In this document: positions 23,523 through 31,216 of the stretch, piece after piece
Numbering within the stretch: the first letter of the stretch is position 1
Layout of the letters: each line of letters opens with the position of its first letter
Assembly (NCBI GenBank): GCA_022709405.1
Contig: JAKLIV010000022.1
Span: 1 to 34,400, forward strand
DNA from: Spirochaetota bacterium
GTDB taxonomy: Bacteria > Spirochaetota > UBA4802 > UBA5550
Direction of reading: 5' to 3'
Length of the DNA stretch: 34,400 nucleotides
The notes under the pieces: generated by a model
What the model was told of the DNA's origin: nothing
The model's database searches: none
Seen by the model: only the letters and a program-made list of their open reading frames with translations
Program-made: the position numbers and the translations under genes

Positions 23523-24569
23523 ATGAAAAAAATCGCTACAGCCGCGGCAATAATCCTCTTGCTGGGCAGTTCCCTGTCCGTGTTCGTATATTTCAGGTAT
23601 CTCCAGAAACCGAGCGTGAAATTCCTTTTGCACATGACGGGAATCACGAAACCCCGGTTTGTAAAAAAAGAAAGCATTACGATAACATGGGCCAACCGTG
23701 ATATATCGGTTATCAGGTATTTCAACACGCGCCTGAGCTCAAATATCAACTACATGATGATCCACGGCGTGACGCCGCAGGGGAACAATCATCCCCAGAT
23801 GCACCTGATAAGCCAGGCGATCACCGATGTGACCGGAATGAACATGCTGGTGCCGTCAATCACCGGGCTGGAAGGCGAGAAAGAAATGTCCGAAGCGATA
23901 CGCGACATTTCTCTGGTGTATGAGGGCCTGCACGCGAGGATTCCCGGGGATTACCGCGCGTTCGGCGTCTGTCTGGCCGCAAGCGGACTGATGGTCGCAC
24001 TCAACAGCGTACCCCCTGAAATTTATCCGAAAAAAGTTTTTCTTATCGGCCCGTTTCTCGAAGGAAAACAGCTCGTCGACTTCTATAACAGCAATAAAAT
24101 GGAGGTCGACTTTTTCGTGAAAATGGCCATATCGATGAAAAGCGATCATTTCAGCGAAAAGGAAAAAATCCTGATAAGCAGGGCCATACGGGCCTCTGAA
24201 CCAGGGCCCACCGATACGGCAGCCATGAAGAAAATTCTCGGTCAGAAACTGTTCAACGACATGGTCATAATGGACCTTCACAATAAGGGCCTGGAGAACA
24301 TCGACGGCAACATGATGTTCAAATCCGGCAAAAAAATACCGGACTGCAAGTATTTCATCCTGCACGCAAGCAACGACAGAATAATCCCCCAGGTGCAGGG
24401 CCGCAGGTTCAATGAATTCCTGAAGCTCAGCGGAGCCCGCACCAGTTTTCTGGGGACCGAACTGTTTGAACACACCCAGAACACGGTGACAGTAACCGGA
24501 TTCATAAAGGAAGTGAAGTACCTGATCAATTTTTTCGATGAACTCTTCGAAGGCGACGTGGCTAAATAA
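23523..24569 (+). CDS. Membrane-anchored alpha/beta-hydrolase-like protein
   Basis: This 348-residue protein has an N-terminal signal anchor (residues 3-25) and an alpha/beta-hydrolase-like body. YMMIHGVTPQGNNHP (residues 78-91) is the usual HG oxyanion-hole strand. FGVCLAASGLM puts Cys150 or Ser154 at the nucleophile elbow, instead of a clean GxSxG. FILHASNDRIIP carries the family's acid, Asp285. LFEHTQN carries the candidate His317. If Cys150 is the nucleophile, it would resemble dienelactone-hydrolase-type or other Cys triads. The substrate is unknown, and it may act on lipids or esters in the periplasm. It diverges from the Lgt-like gene, with an AT-rich 239-base gap, and precedes the Cys-rich gene by 16 bases, so those two are likely co-transcribed. 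Confidence 0.68.
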   Translation: MKKIATAAAIILLLGSSLSVFVYFRYLQKPSVKFLLHMTGITKPRFVKKESITITWANRDISVIRYFNTRLSSNINYMMIHGVTPQGNNHPQMHLISQAITDVTGMNMLVPSITGLEGEKEMSEAIRDISLVYEGLHARIPGDYRAFGVCLAASGLMVALNSVPPEIYPKKVFLIGPFLEGKQLVDFYNSNKMEVDFFVKMAISMKSDHFSEKEKILISRAIRASEPGPTDTAAMKKILGQKLFNDMVIMDLHNKGLENIDGNMMFKSGKKIPDCKYFILHASNDRIIPQVQGRRFNEFLKLSGARTSFLGTELFEHTQNTVTVTGFIKEVKYLINFFDELFEGDVAK

Positions 24570-24585
24570 ATAAAGCGAGGTCATC

Positions 24586-25176
24586 ATGGAAAACCCACGA
24601 ACCTGTCTTGAAACGACCGGACACGCCGAGCAGGACGCTCCGCGCTGTTACATCTGCGGCAGGGAGCTTGATCTCCTCACGGCGCAGGCGTCGGAGGACC
24701 CGGCCGATTCGATCTATATATGCTTCGAGTACCTGAAGCAGAAAGCCTTCGTGTACGGCAAATACACCGGCGGCCGGTACGGCGCCATGAGGCTGTCGAA
24801 ATATTTCACCAGGCAGGAATGCGAAAGCAAAACCTGCGACGATTATATCAGAACGGCGCTCGACCGGAACAATGATAGCGAGTATTCAAGGCTCATCACC
24901 TGCGAAAGAGGACAGATGGAGGCCGTCGTGCTCACGAAGAACACCATACAACGGCGCAAAAACGACATGCATACCGATGAAAAACTGGCCGGGTTTTTCA
25001 AACGTGCCGATGAAAAGAAGAAATACTTCTGCCACAACCATGCCGCCGGAAGGAACTACATCTGTATTTGCGGCGAGGAGCTGATCGGCGTGGGATCCGA
25101 ACGCCACCGGGACCTTACCGGCATGAACGACCAGGATTTCATCGGGGCCTTCCTCCCGGGCGTCCTCAGGCTCTGA
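24586..25176 (+). CDS. Cys-rich, probably zinc-binding protein, unknown
   Basis: I do not recognise this 196-residue cytosolic protein. Cys and His residues come in clusters: C21-YI-C24, C46, C79-x4-C84, C106, C149-H-N-H152, and C160-I-C162. CYICGREL near the start and CICGEEL near the end look like zinc knuckles, suggesting one or two metal sites that tie the ends together. The middle is helical and charged (GFFKRADEKKKYF). There is no signal peptide. GAGG lies 6-7 bases before ATG. It sits 16 bases after the hydrolase gene and 33 bases before the Nudix gene, so all three probably form one transcript. Confidence 0.75.
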   Translation: MENPRTCLETTGHAEQDAPRCYICGRELDLLTAQASEDPADSIYICFEYLKQKAFVYGKYTGGRYGAMRLSKYFTRQECESKTCDDYIRTALDRNNDSEYSRLITCERGQMEAVVLTKNTIQRRKNDMHTDEKLAGFFKRADEKKKYFCHNHAAGRNYICICGEELIGVGSERHRDLTGMNDQDFIGAFLPGVLRL

Positions 25177-25209
25177 CGCATCGAGCGGCCGCATCACGGG
25201 AATTCAAAT

Positions 25210-25752
25210 ATGAAAAAATGGAACAGGATTAAAACCACCACCGCGTATTCGAGCCGGATTTTCGACCTCAGGGAGGTCCGGTGCCATCATCCCGCTCTGG
25301 AAGTGACGAGCGATTTTCTCGTACTCGAAACCCGGGACTGGATCAACATCGTCGCCCAGGACGAGTCAGGCAGGTTCATTCTCGTGAAGCAGCACCGGCT
25401 CGGCACCGACGAGCTCACCCTCGAAACTCCGGGCGGCCTCGTCGAAGAAGGGGAAAGACCCGAGGGAACCGCGAGGAGGGAGCTCCTCGAGGAAACGGGC
25501 TACGATGCTGGGGCCATGGTCCTCATGAAAAAGCTCTCGGCGAATCCGGCGATACTGAACAACCACATATATTTTTTTCATGCGACTGGATGCAGAAAAG
25601 TGTCGGGCCAGTCGCTCGACCCCTCGGAGGACATCGAAATCCATACCGCGACCGAAGCCGAAATCCTCGAAATGATCAGGACCGGAGAGATGAGCCATTC
25701 GGTTGTCGTAACGGCCTTCAGCCTGTATTTTTTCAGTTCTTTCCGGGATTGA
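25210..25752 (+). CDS. Nudix hydrolase, ADP-ribose pyrophosphatase-like
   Basis: This 180-residue Nudix enzyme would hydrolyse a nucleoside diphosphate linked to another moiety, most likely ADP-ribose or an ADP-sugar. The Nudix box is complete: G76-x5-E82-x7-R90-E91-LL-E94-E95-x-G97 (ETPGGLVEEGE then RRELLEETGY). The preceding strand FILVKQHRLGTDELTLETPGG is characteristic of the NudF/ADPRase subgroup, and the protein has the right length. It ends with a short helical segment (VVVTAFSLYFFSSFRD). It is the last gene of the plus-strand run; the repeat at 25770 lies just downstream. Confidence 0.92.
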   Translation: MKKWNRIKTTTAYSSRIFDLREVRCHHPALEVTSDFLVLETRDWINIVAQDESGRFILVKQHRLGTDELTLETPGGLVEEGERPEGTARRELLEETGYDAGAMVLMKKLSANPAILNNHIYFFHATGCRKVSGQSLDPSEDIEIHTATEAEILEMIRTGEMSHSVVVTAFSLYFFSSFRD

Positions 25753-25769
25753 CGCAGGAGGCTGTCTTA

Positions 25770-25835
25770 CCCCCTCCCTTCCTCCCCCTTAGTAAGGGGG
25801 AGGTGACTGAGCGAAGCGAAGTCGGCGGGGGTTTG
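25770..25835. repeat. 66-bp dispersed element, copy 1
   Basis: It contains a perfect stem, CCTCCCCCTT AGT AAGGGGGAGG (25781-25803), then TGACTGAGCGAAGCGAAGTC and GGGGGTTT. A nearly identical copy lies in reverse orientation at 33070-33136. Here it fills the gap between the convergent Nudix and MarC genes and could end both transcripts. Confidence 0.85.
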
Positions 25836-25882
25836 GAATATCCTCCATGCCTTCTAAGCCTCGGTGGCCGTCTTATGAAGCA

Positions 25883-26473
25883 CTACAGTGAAAGCCCGGC
25901 CCTGATGAACTTCACCCCCCACGAAATCGTGATCAGTCCCAGGATGGTCGACATGACCCTGACGAACGTGGTGTTGATGAAACGCCCGAGATATGACGAT
26001 GCCAGAAACAGGAGCGTGGTGAAAACCAGCACCGAGGTGACGGCCAAGGCCGGGGCAGCGGGGCCGTAATCCTTGACCACGATGATTATCGTCGTTATGG
26101 CCGCGGGCCCGGTAAGCAGCGGGGTCCCGATCAGGGCCGCGACCGCCTGGGACGATGATGCTCCCTCGCCGTCGCGAGCGAGCGCCTCGCCGAGCGACAT
26201 TTTTATGCCAAGGATGCACAGAATTGCGCCGGCAGCTATCTTGAAATCGTGCATGTCTGCGCCGAATACAGACAGAACCGACTCACCCAGGAAAAGCACC
26301 GAATAGGAAATCAATGATGCGACCAGCACCGCAAGGACCGCGGTCTTCCTGCGCTGCGGTGCAGGCATACTCTGTGTTGCGACGATGAAAAAGGAAAAGC
26401 TCGCGAGCGGATCGAAGATGACAAAAAAAAGAATGGAAAGCTGCAGGATGTCACTTGCTTTCGGAAGATCCAT
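25883..26473 (-). CDS. MarC-family integral membrane protein
   Basis: This 196-residue protein has about six hydrophobic helices and the MarC/UPF0056 pattern: LFFVIFDPLASFSFF in the first helix (family FVxxDPxG), AAGAILCILGIKM, and AALIGTPLLTGPAAITTI, where the usual PLAxP-GPAAI motif is seen. The family's function is not settled; an early link to multiple antibiotic resistance was withdrawn for E. coli MarC. ATG at 26473 is preferred because GGGAG lies about 8 bases upstream; a start 22 codons earlier would lie inside the preceding gene. It overlaps the end of the Cache-like lipoprotein gene by 23 bases and is probably translationally coupled to it. Confidence 0.9.
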   Translation of the reverse strand: MDLPKASDILQLSILFFVIFDPLASFSFFIVATQSMPAPQRRKTAVLAVLVASLISYSVLFLGESVLSVFGADMHDFKIAAGAILCILGIKMSLGEALARDGEGASSSQAVAALIGTPLLTGPAAITTIIIVVKDYGPAAPALAVTSVLVFTTLLFLASSYLGRFINTTFVRVMSTILGLITISWGVKFIRAGLSL

Positions 26474-26987
26474 CCGTTTCTCCCTGGGATTCGATCCTGG
26501 GTTCAGCGCCTCCTTCGGCTTCATCCCCGGTCTGGACATCCTCCGGGCTTACCCGTGCGCACTTGTCGAGGGGGCCCTCCATGTCGGCGGCAGAAACGGA
26601 GTAGCACAGGATCTGGCTCCGGTTGATATTGTCGAAAAAGATATAATGCTCCTGGGTGCCGACCAGGTAGCTCAGACATCCGCTGCGGTTCTTTAAAATG
26701 GCCTGAATGAACCAGTAGTTGTTGAAATTCCTCCCGATGAGGAGCTCCTGGGGATGATAGACCACAAGGCCTGAATTGTCGATGACATAGAAAAATCCCC
26801 TTTTATTGACCTTTTTGTCCTTGAGCTTGACCATTTTATCTCTGTCGGTCTGTATCATCCGCTTGGCCCTGGATAATTCCATCCTGATGTTTCTCTCGGT
26901 GACCGTGGAGCTGGCGCATGAACACAGCATAATCGGCAGGATAATCGCAACGGTTGTGAACAACTTTTTAGTAATCATAGGTGACAT
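26451..26987 (-). CDS. Lipoprotein with Cache-like sensor domain
   Basis: This 178-residue lipoprotein has a signal sequence (TKKLFTTVAIILPIM) with lipobox LCSC and lipidated Cys24. After a charged helix (ELSRAKRMIQTDRDKMVKL), residues 62-95 read RGFFYVIDNSGLVVYHPQE then LIGRNFNNYWF. This is the strand-turn pattern of single Cache extracytoplasmic sensor domains, which usually bind small metabolites (family: GYxFVxDxxGxxxxHP). There is no kinase or chemoreceptor part, so it may be a stand-alone ligand-binding protein for a partner. The C-terminal 45 residues are acidic, Gly- and Glu-rich and probably disordered. It overlaps marC. Confidence 0.68.
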   Translation of the reverse strand: MSPMITKKLFTTVAIILPIMLCSCASSTVTERNIRMELSRAKRMIQTDRDKMVKLKDKKVNKRGFFYVIDNSGLVVYHPQELLIGRNFNNYWFIQAILKNRSGCLSYLVGTQEHYIFFDNINRSQILCYSVSAADMEGPLDKCARVSPEDVQTGDEAEGGAEPRIESQGETDGSSESK

Positions 26988-27122
26988 CTATTCATTCCCG
27001 GTAAAAAGTAAAGAAAAAAATACTTGTTATGTAAATTAAAATATATAAATTCAATCTTAGTGTCAATAAATCGAAAATTTATTTTTCTTGATTTTTATAA
27101 AACCGCCGATAATGTCGATTGC

Positions 27123-27164
27123 GTTAATCCATTAACATGCTGTTTTTTCAGAAATTATCTGAAA
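27123..27164. promoter_or_regulatory. Two dyad repeats before yqeY
   Basis: GTTAAT CC ATTAAC (27123-27136) and TTTCAGA AATTA TCTGAAA (27146-27164) lie in the 223-base AT-rich gap between the divergent Cache lipoprotein and yqeY genes, 47 bases before the yqeY start. Both are perfect dyads and could be repressor sites for the downstream operon. The role is inferred. Confidence 0.4.
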
Positions 27165-27210
27165 TGCAGTACGCCATAATAAAAGGCCTTTGAGGTCAAG
27201 GAGAAAAACA

Positions 27211-27657
27211 ATGGATCTACAAAAAAAAATCGACGGAGATCTCCGTGAAGCGATAAAAAACGGCGATGGGATCAGGTCTTCGACCCTTAAAATGCTCAAA
27301 TCGGACATCACCTACGAGAAAGCCAAAAAAGGCGAAGAGCTCAACGACGAGAAGGTCCTGGAAGTGATAGCCCGGGCGGCCAAAAGGAGAAAGGAATCCA
27401 TAGAAGAATTCACCAGGGCGAACCGCGCCGACCTCGCAGACCAGGAAGCGAAGGAGCTCGTGATCCTCGAGACATACCTGCCGGCCCAGATGGACCGCGC
27501 GGAGGTCGAAAAATACATCGACGAGAAGATCGCGGCCATGGGCGGTGTTTCCCAGAAGGATTTCGGCAAGATCATGGGCCCCCTGATGAAGGAGCTCAAA
27601 GGCAAGACCGACGGCGCGATCGTAAAAGAAATCCTCACCAAAAAACTCGGGGGCTGA
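27211..27657 (+). CDS. yqeY: GatB/YqeY domain protein
   Basis: This 148-residue YqeY-like protein is related to the tail domain of the GatB subunit of tRNA amidotransferase. Visible family features are MDLQKKIDGDLREAIKNGD, STLKMLKSDITYEK, VIARAAKRRKESIEEFTRA, LETYLPAQM and the C-terminal KDFGKIMGPLMKELKGKTD helix pair. The protein probably binds tRNA; its exact job is unclear in all species. ATG at 27211 has AAGGAG 8 bases upstream. It begins a tightly spaced run of plus-strand genes with the outer-membrane barrels; the link is probably transcriptional only. Confidence 0.92.
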   Translation: MDLQKKIDGDLREAIKNGDGIRSSTLKMLKSDITYEKAKKGEELNDEKVLEVIARAAKRRKESIEEFTRANRADLADQEAKELVILETYLPAQMDRAEVEKYIDEKIAAMGGVSQKDFGKIMGPLMKELKGKTDGAIVKEILTKKLGG

Positions 27658-27686
27658 AAGGCCCGGGCCGGGGCCGCACCGACACA

Positions 27687-28316
27687 ATGATCAAAGCGCT
27701 GATCACCCTCTTCATCCTGTATGCCGCCCTGTGCCCGAGCATCCGCGCCAACGACAACATCGGCCTTGCGGCCCATCTGGGCCTCCAGTACGACGTGGGC
27801 AACCTCTCCTCGCTTCCGGGCGCGCAGGTAAGCCCGCAGATAAACGTCATCCTCGGAGCGCGCGTCAAGACCGACATCCGCTTCGCGTTCATCCAACTGG
27901 GCCTGGAGCAGAGCTTTCTTGCGTCCGAAGGCGAAATCCTGAACAACTCCTACGGCGGGCTCAGAAAAACCAGCATCCAGTACCTCGCGTTCCCGCTCTA
28001 CGGCGGCCTGAACTTTCCCCTGCGGGACAGCGGCAAGTTCTACATCGGCGCAGGCGGCGCATGGATGATCGGCAGCGGCTACGTCAAAAGCTCCACGGCG
28101 AAAAAAAACCTCAGGAAAATCGTGTTTTCACACGGGCTCACGGCAGGGGTGCAGATACGCCTTACGCGGGACTTCGGCCTGTACCTTGACTGGGAGCTGC
28201 TCTACGGCGACAACGGGCCGGTCATCGACATCGACCCGGCCCACGACTGGAAAAACTTTACGGTCGACTACAGCGGCAACAGGTTCCATTGCGGGGTCTT
28301 CTATTATGTCAAATAG
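27687..28316 (+). CDS. Small outer-membrane beta-barrel protein 1
   Basis: This 209-residue exported protein has a signal peptide (MIKALITLFILYAALCPSIRA) and alternating hydrophobic and polar strands typical of an 8-stranded barrel: IGLAAHLGLQYDVG, FAFIQLGLEQSF, FYIGAGGAWMIGSG, and final strand FHCGVFYYVK. It resembles the porin-family/outer-membrane-protein beta-barrel domain, with no ligand evident. It is the first of three consecutive barrels of the same build, 29 bases after yqeY. The next gene starts within its last codons (11-base overlap). Paralogy is suggested by architecture; the sequences themselves have diverged far. Confidence 0.72.
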   Translation: MIKALITLFILYAALCPSIRANDNIGLAAHLGLQYDVGNLSSLPGAQVSPQINVILGARVKTDIRFAFIQLGLEQSFLASEGEILNNSYGGLRKTSIQYLAFPLYGGLNFPLRDSGKFYIGAGGAWMIGSGYVKSSTAKKNLRKIVFSHGLTAGVQIRLTRDFGLYLDWELLYGDNGPVIDIDPAHDWKNFTVDYSGNRFHCGVFYYVK

Positions 28317-29040
28317 GAAGATAATCATCGCCGCAGCGGTTCTTCTGCTCCTCGCTTCGCCGGCATACGCGCTCAAGACCGTTGTCTCGCTCGGCGCGAA
28401 CCTGGGGCTGGCCCCGGACATGGGAGGCAATCTCCGTTCCGGGTTCCAGGAGAACGTTCTCGGAGTGAGTAACGGCATCGACGGCATCAACAGGTCCATG
28501 GACGGTGCGGACACAGAAAAAATCAACAAGCTCCTCGGCGCATGCGGCGGGATAGATTTCAAGGTCGTGTTCGCCACGTACTTCCTTTTCAGGATGCAGG
28601 CCAATTTCGCCATGAATTTCTTCGGCGGCCGGGGCGCCTCGCTCGACCAGGCCGAAAACGAGCTCAAGGCCGAATACTCGCTGTGGATCGTGGACATCCC
28701 GTTCATGCTGGGAGCTTCGATCCCGTTCGGCAACATCGTCAGGATCTCGCTGTGCGGGGGGATGGCCTTCGCCTACGGCTCATACAGCAACAGCTTCAAA
28801 TCGTCGGCCGTGAGCGGCGGAGCGACGTTTGACGGATGGACGTTCCCCTGGGTCATCATGCTTACAGGCGAATACTTTTTCAGGGAGGACATAGCCATAA
28901 CCGCGACGCTCGGATACTATAACGGCGCCACCGACACGATCAAGAGCGGATCTGACTACTCGAAAATCGACTTCGCCGGATTCAGGCTTAACATCGGATT
29001 CTCGTACTACTTCGTGAACATCGGCAGGAAGGGGACCTGA
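28306..29040 (+). CDS. Small outer-membrane beta-barrel protein 2
   Basis: This 244-residue protein has a signal peptide (MSNRKIIIAAAVLLLLASPAYA) and barrel-like strands (VVSLGANLGLAPDMGG, FRMQANFAMNFFGG, VRISLCGGMAFAYGSYS, IAITATLGYYNGAT, FRLNIGFSYYFVNIG). ATG at 28306 is chosen because the signal peptide starts there; it overlaps the previous gene by 11 bases. The last strand GFSYYF matches the ends of its neighbours. The function is unknown; adhesin, structural or small-molecule roles are all possible. Confidence 0.72.
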   Translation: MSNRKIIIAAAVLLLLASPAYALKTVVSLGANLGLAPDMGGNLRSGFQENVLGVSNGIDGINRSMDGADTEKINKLLGACGGIDFKVVFATYFLFRMQANFAMNFFGGRGASLDQAENELKAEYSLWIVDIPFMLGASIPFGNIVRISLCGGMAFAYGSYSNSFKSSAVSGGATFDGWTFPWVIMLTGEYFFREDIAITATLGYYNGATDTIKSGSDYSKIDFAGFRLNIGFSYYFVNIGRKGT

Positions 29041-29042
29041 CC

Positions 29043-29780
29043 ATGACGGGCAAAGCACATCTGATCCTGGCCGCGATCATAGTGATGCTGTGCGCCGCGC
29101 CGGCGTTCGCGATCAAGGAGATCGGCATAGGCATCAGCGGCGGCATCACCTATGACCCGAACAACATAGAGGAGGAAATCGCGTCCTACAACAACGCCAT
29201 AGAAAGCTACCGGGCCGCAAATTCGGGGACCGAGGTCACTTCGCTCAACGTGCCCTACGTTGGCATTCTGGGCGTGAACGCGAGATTCAGGATCGAGTTC
29301 TTCATGATCAGGCTGGGATTCAACTACCTCGAGGCGTTCCTGTACCCGACCATGGGAAGCGTGAAGCCGCAGGGAGGCGACCGCAACACCATCAGGTTCA
29401 ACACGCGGCAGATCTCGCTGCCGCTCTCGTTCGGGTTCCTTCTCGAGGCGACGAGGCGCTGCATATTTTATTTCGGAGGCGGGTTCAGCGTCCTCTTCGT
29501 CAACCTCGAAATAAAGCAGTCGGACCCCGACCCGGCCCTGGGCCTCCCGGCGAGCAGCCGCAAAGAGGTCTTCGACACGCACGTTCTCGGCTATCATCTT
29601 TTCATCGGCGCCGAATTCCCGCTGATCATCAAAAGGCTGTCGGTGTCGGCCGAATGGGTATTCCAGCAGGGCGTGTCGGAGCCGGTGAGGAGCGGTAAAA
29701 GTTCGCTGAAAAGGACGATCGACGTGACCGGGAACCATCTGGTTTTCGGGATAAACTACTATTTCACCATAGGAAACTGA
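29043..29780 (+). CDS. Small outer-membrane beta-barrel protein 3
   Basis: This 245-residue protein has a signal peptide (MTGKAHLILAAIIVMLCAAPAFA) followed directly by IKEIGIGISGGITYDPNN, then strands FRIEFFMIRLGFNYLEAF, ISLPLSFGFLLE, CIFYFGGGFSVLFVN and final HLVFGINYYFTIGN. An extended polar loop (residues about 40-65) may be exposed. It starts 2 bases after the previous stop, and the prepilin peptidase begins 3 bases after its own stop, so all are one transcript. It shares build and end pattern (GxxYYF) with barrels 1 and 2. Confidence 0.72.
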   Translation: MTGKAHLILAAIIVMLCAAPAFAIKEIGIGISGGITYDPNNIEEEIASYNNAIESYRAANSGTEVTSLNVPYVGILGVNARFRIEFFMIRLGFNYLEAFLYPTMGSVKPQGGDRNTIRFNTRQISLPLSFGFLLEATRRCIFYFGGGFSVLFVNLEIKQSDPDPALGLPASSRKEVFDTHVLGYHLFIGAEFPLIIKRLSVSAEWVFQQGVSEPVRSGKSSLKRTIDVTGNHLVFGINYYFTIGN

Positions 29781-29783
29781 CAC

Positions 29784-30551
29784 ATGGAAGAGATGCGGAC
29801 CGTATTCATATTCATCGGCGGAACCATTTTCGGCAGCTTTTACTACACGCTCGCGCTCAGGACCGCCTCAGGCGAGCTCAGGGAGTCATGGAAAAAGGCG
29901 CTGTTTACGTCCTCCCGATGCCCCCGGTGCGGAGCGGGAATCGGCGGAGCCTACCTCGTTCCGCTGATCGGCTACCTCGCCGCAAAGGGCAGGTGCAGGT
30001 CGTGCGGCGCCGGTATTTCTTCCGCATACCCGTTCATGGAGGCCCTGTACGGATTTCTGGCGCTCATGCTTTATTTCAAGTTCGGCCTGAGCTTTTATTT
30101 CGTGGCAGTGTTCCTGCTGGCCGGTCTCGCCCTGTGCATTTCAACGGTCGATGTGAAGACCATGACCATTCCGAATTCTCTTATCGCCGCATTCGGTCTT
30201 CTCTCGCTGTATCCGGTCGTGCTGACCAACTCACCTCTCGAAAGCCTGTACGGCCTCCTGCTGATGTCGGGTTTTTTCATCACCGTGCTCCTGATTTTTC
30301 CCGGCTCGTTCGGCGGTGGGGATGTCAAGTTCGCTGCGGCGATCGGCCTGTTTCTGGGCCTCGAACTGGCGGTGGTCGCGCTGGAGGCGTCGCTCATTTC
30401 CGGCGCAATCGTCGGAATCGTCTACGCGGTTAAAACCGGGAAGGGCCTGCGTTCCCGAATCCCCTTCGGCCCCTTTCTTTTTATAGGCATGATGACGGCA
30501 ATCGTCTATGGAAGAGAAATTCTGGTTCTTTATTACAAATGGTTTTTTTAA
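29784..30551 (+). CDS. pilD: Prepilin (type IV leader) peptidase
   Basis: This 255-residue inner-membrane aspartic protease processes class III signal peptides of type IV pilins and type II secretion pseudopilins, and in the bifunctional form N-methylates the new end. The N-terminal domain has the family start GTIFGSFYYTLALR and two zinc pairs, C46-PR-C49 and C71-RS-C74 (full bifunctional type). The catalytic Asp residues are D123 in STVDVKTMTIPN and D180 in FGGGDVKF. About seven further helices complete the fold. No pilin or secretion gene is in the window; the partners must be elsewhere. It is the fifth gene of a tight operon with the barrels. Confidence 0.93.
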   Translation: MEEMRTVFIFIGGTIFGSFYYTLALRTASGELRESWKKALFTSSRCPRCGAGIGGAYLVPLIGYLAAKGRCRSCGAGISSAYPFMEALYGFLALMLYFKFGLSFYFVAVFLLAGLALCISTVDVKTMTIPNSLIAAFGLLSLYPVVLTNSPLESLYGLLLMSGFFITVLLIFPGSFGGGDVKFAAAIGLFLGLELAVVALEASLISGAIVGIVYAVKTGKGLRSRIPFGPFLFIGMMTAIVYGREILVLYYKWFF

Positions 30552-30599
30552 TGAAAGACGCCTTGACGCGGGCGCCGTTGCCGATATATTTTAAATGAT

Positions 30600-31112
30600 A
30601 TGATGAAAAGAGCCTCAATACTGATTTCATGCATGACCTTTCTTGCCGTCTTTCAATTGCATACTCACAACCAGTGCTGCAAGGAAAGACCTGCGTCGAT
30701 TGAATATAATGTTCCCGCGATTGCATTTAAAAAATCCGTCCCGGCTTACGAGCTCCCGCCCGGACATACGTTTCTTTTAACCGCGCCCGACCCGATGGAA
30801 GCCGGCGCATCGGCATCATGGAAGCAAATCACGAGGCCGGCCGGCGGTAAATATAATTCCCCTCTTTTCTGGGGGCTGATTCAGGGAACGGCCGATCTTC
30901 TGGGCAAAGAGATCGATCTGAGGATAGTGACATTCAGGCCCGACAAACTCATGCTCAAGGTTCCGATTTCGGACTCCCTGAATTTATGGTGGATGGGACA
31001 CATCCCGGGCGCATACCGGTCCGAGAACAGGTTCGGTTTCAGCTATTCAAACTCCTTTACTTTCGGGTCCTTCGACAGGCCCATGGACACGCAGCAATTC
31101 AACTTCGACTGA
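30600..31112 (+). CDS. Exported protein of unknown function, partner of the HEAT protein
   Basis: I do not recognise this 170-residue protein. It begins with a signal peptide (MMKRASILISCMTFLAVFQLH), then a Cys pair (NQCCKERP). The body seems a small beta-rich domain (ASIEYNVPAIAFKK, HTFLLTAPDPMEAG, IDLRIVTFRPDKLMLKVP) and ends in an aromatic segment (FSYSNSFTFGSFDRPMD). There is no clear ribosome site; two ATG codons at 30600 and 30603 are both possible. It lies 48 bases after pilD and 104 bases before the HEAT protein gene, same strand, so it is likely in their transcript. Confidence 0.68.
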   Translation: MMKRASILISCMTFLAVFQLHTHNQCCKERPASIEYNVPAIAFKKSVPAYELPPGHTFLLTAPDPMEAGASASWKQITRPAGGKYNSPLFWGLIQGTADLLGKEIDLRIVTFRPDKLMLKVPISDSLNLWWMGHIPGAYRSENRFGFSYSNSFTFGSFDRPMDTQQFNFD

Positions 31113-31216
31113 AAAGAAAGCCCTGCCGTCGATTCCTGCCGGAGAGGGTATTTAATTTCCGGCATCGCTTTTTTTTAGTAGACATTTTACCCGCAAAACA
31201 CTCACCTATAGAGACC

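Noticed and set aside
25281..26069. 262-residue plus-strand frame overlapping the Nudix and MarC genes
   Set aside because: It is an Arg- and Pro-rich shifted frame of the Nudix gene that reads through the 66-bp repeat and then antisense to marC.
30986..31216. Long upstream extension of the HEAT protein
   Set aside because: It lies over the previous gene in another frame, its composition is Arg- and Phe-rich, and the signal anchor begins just after 31217.
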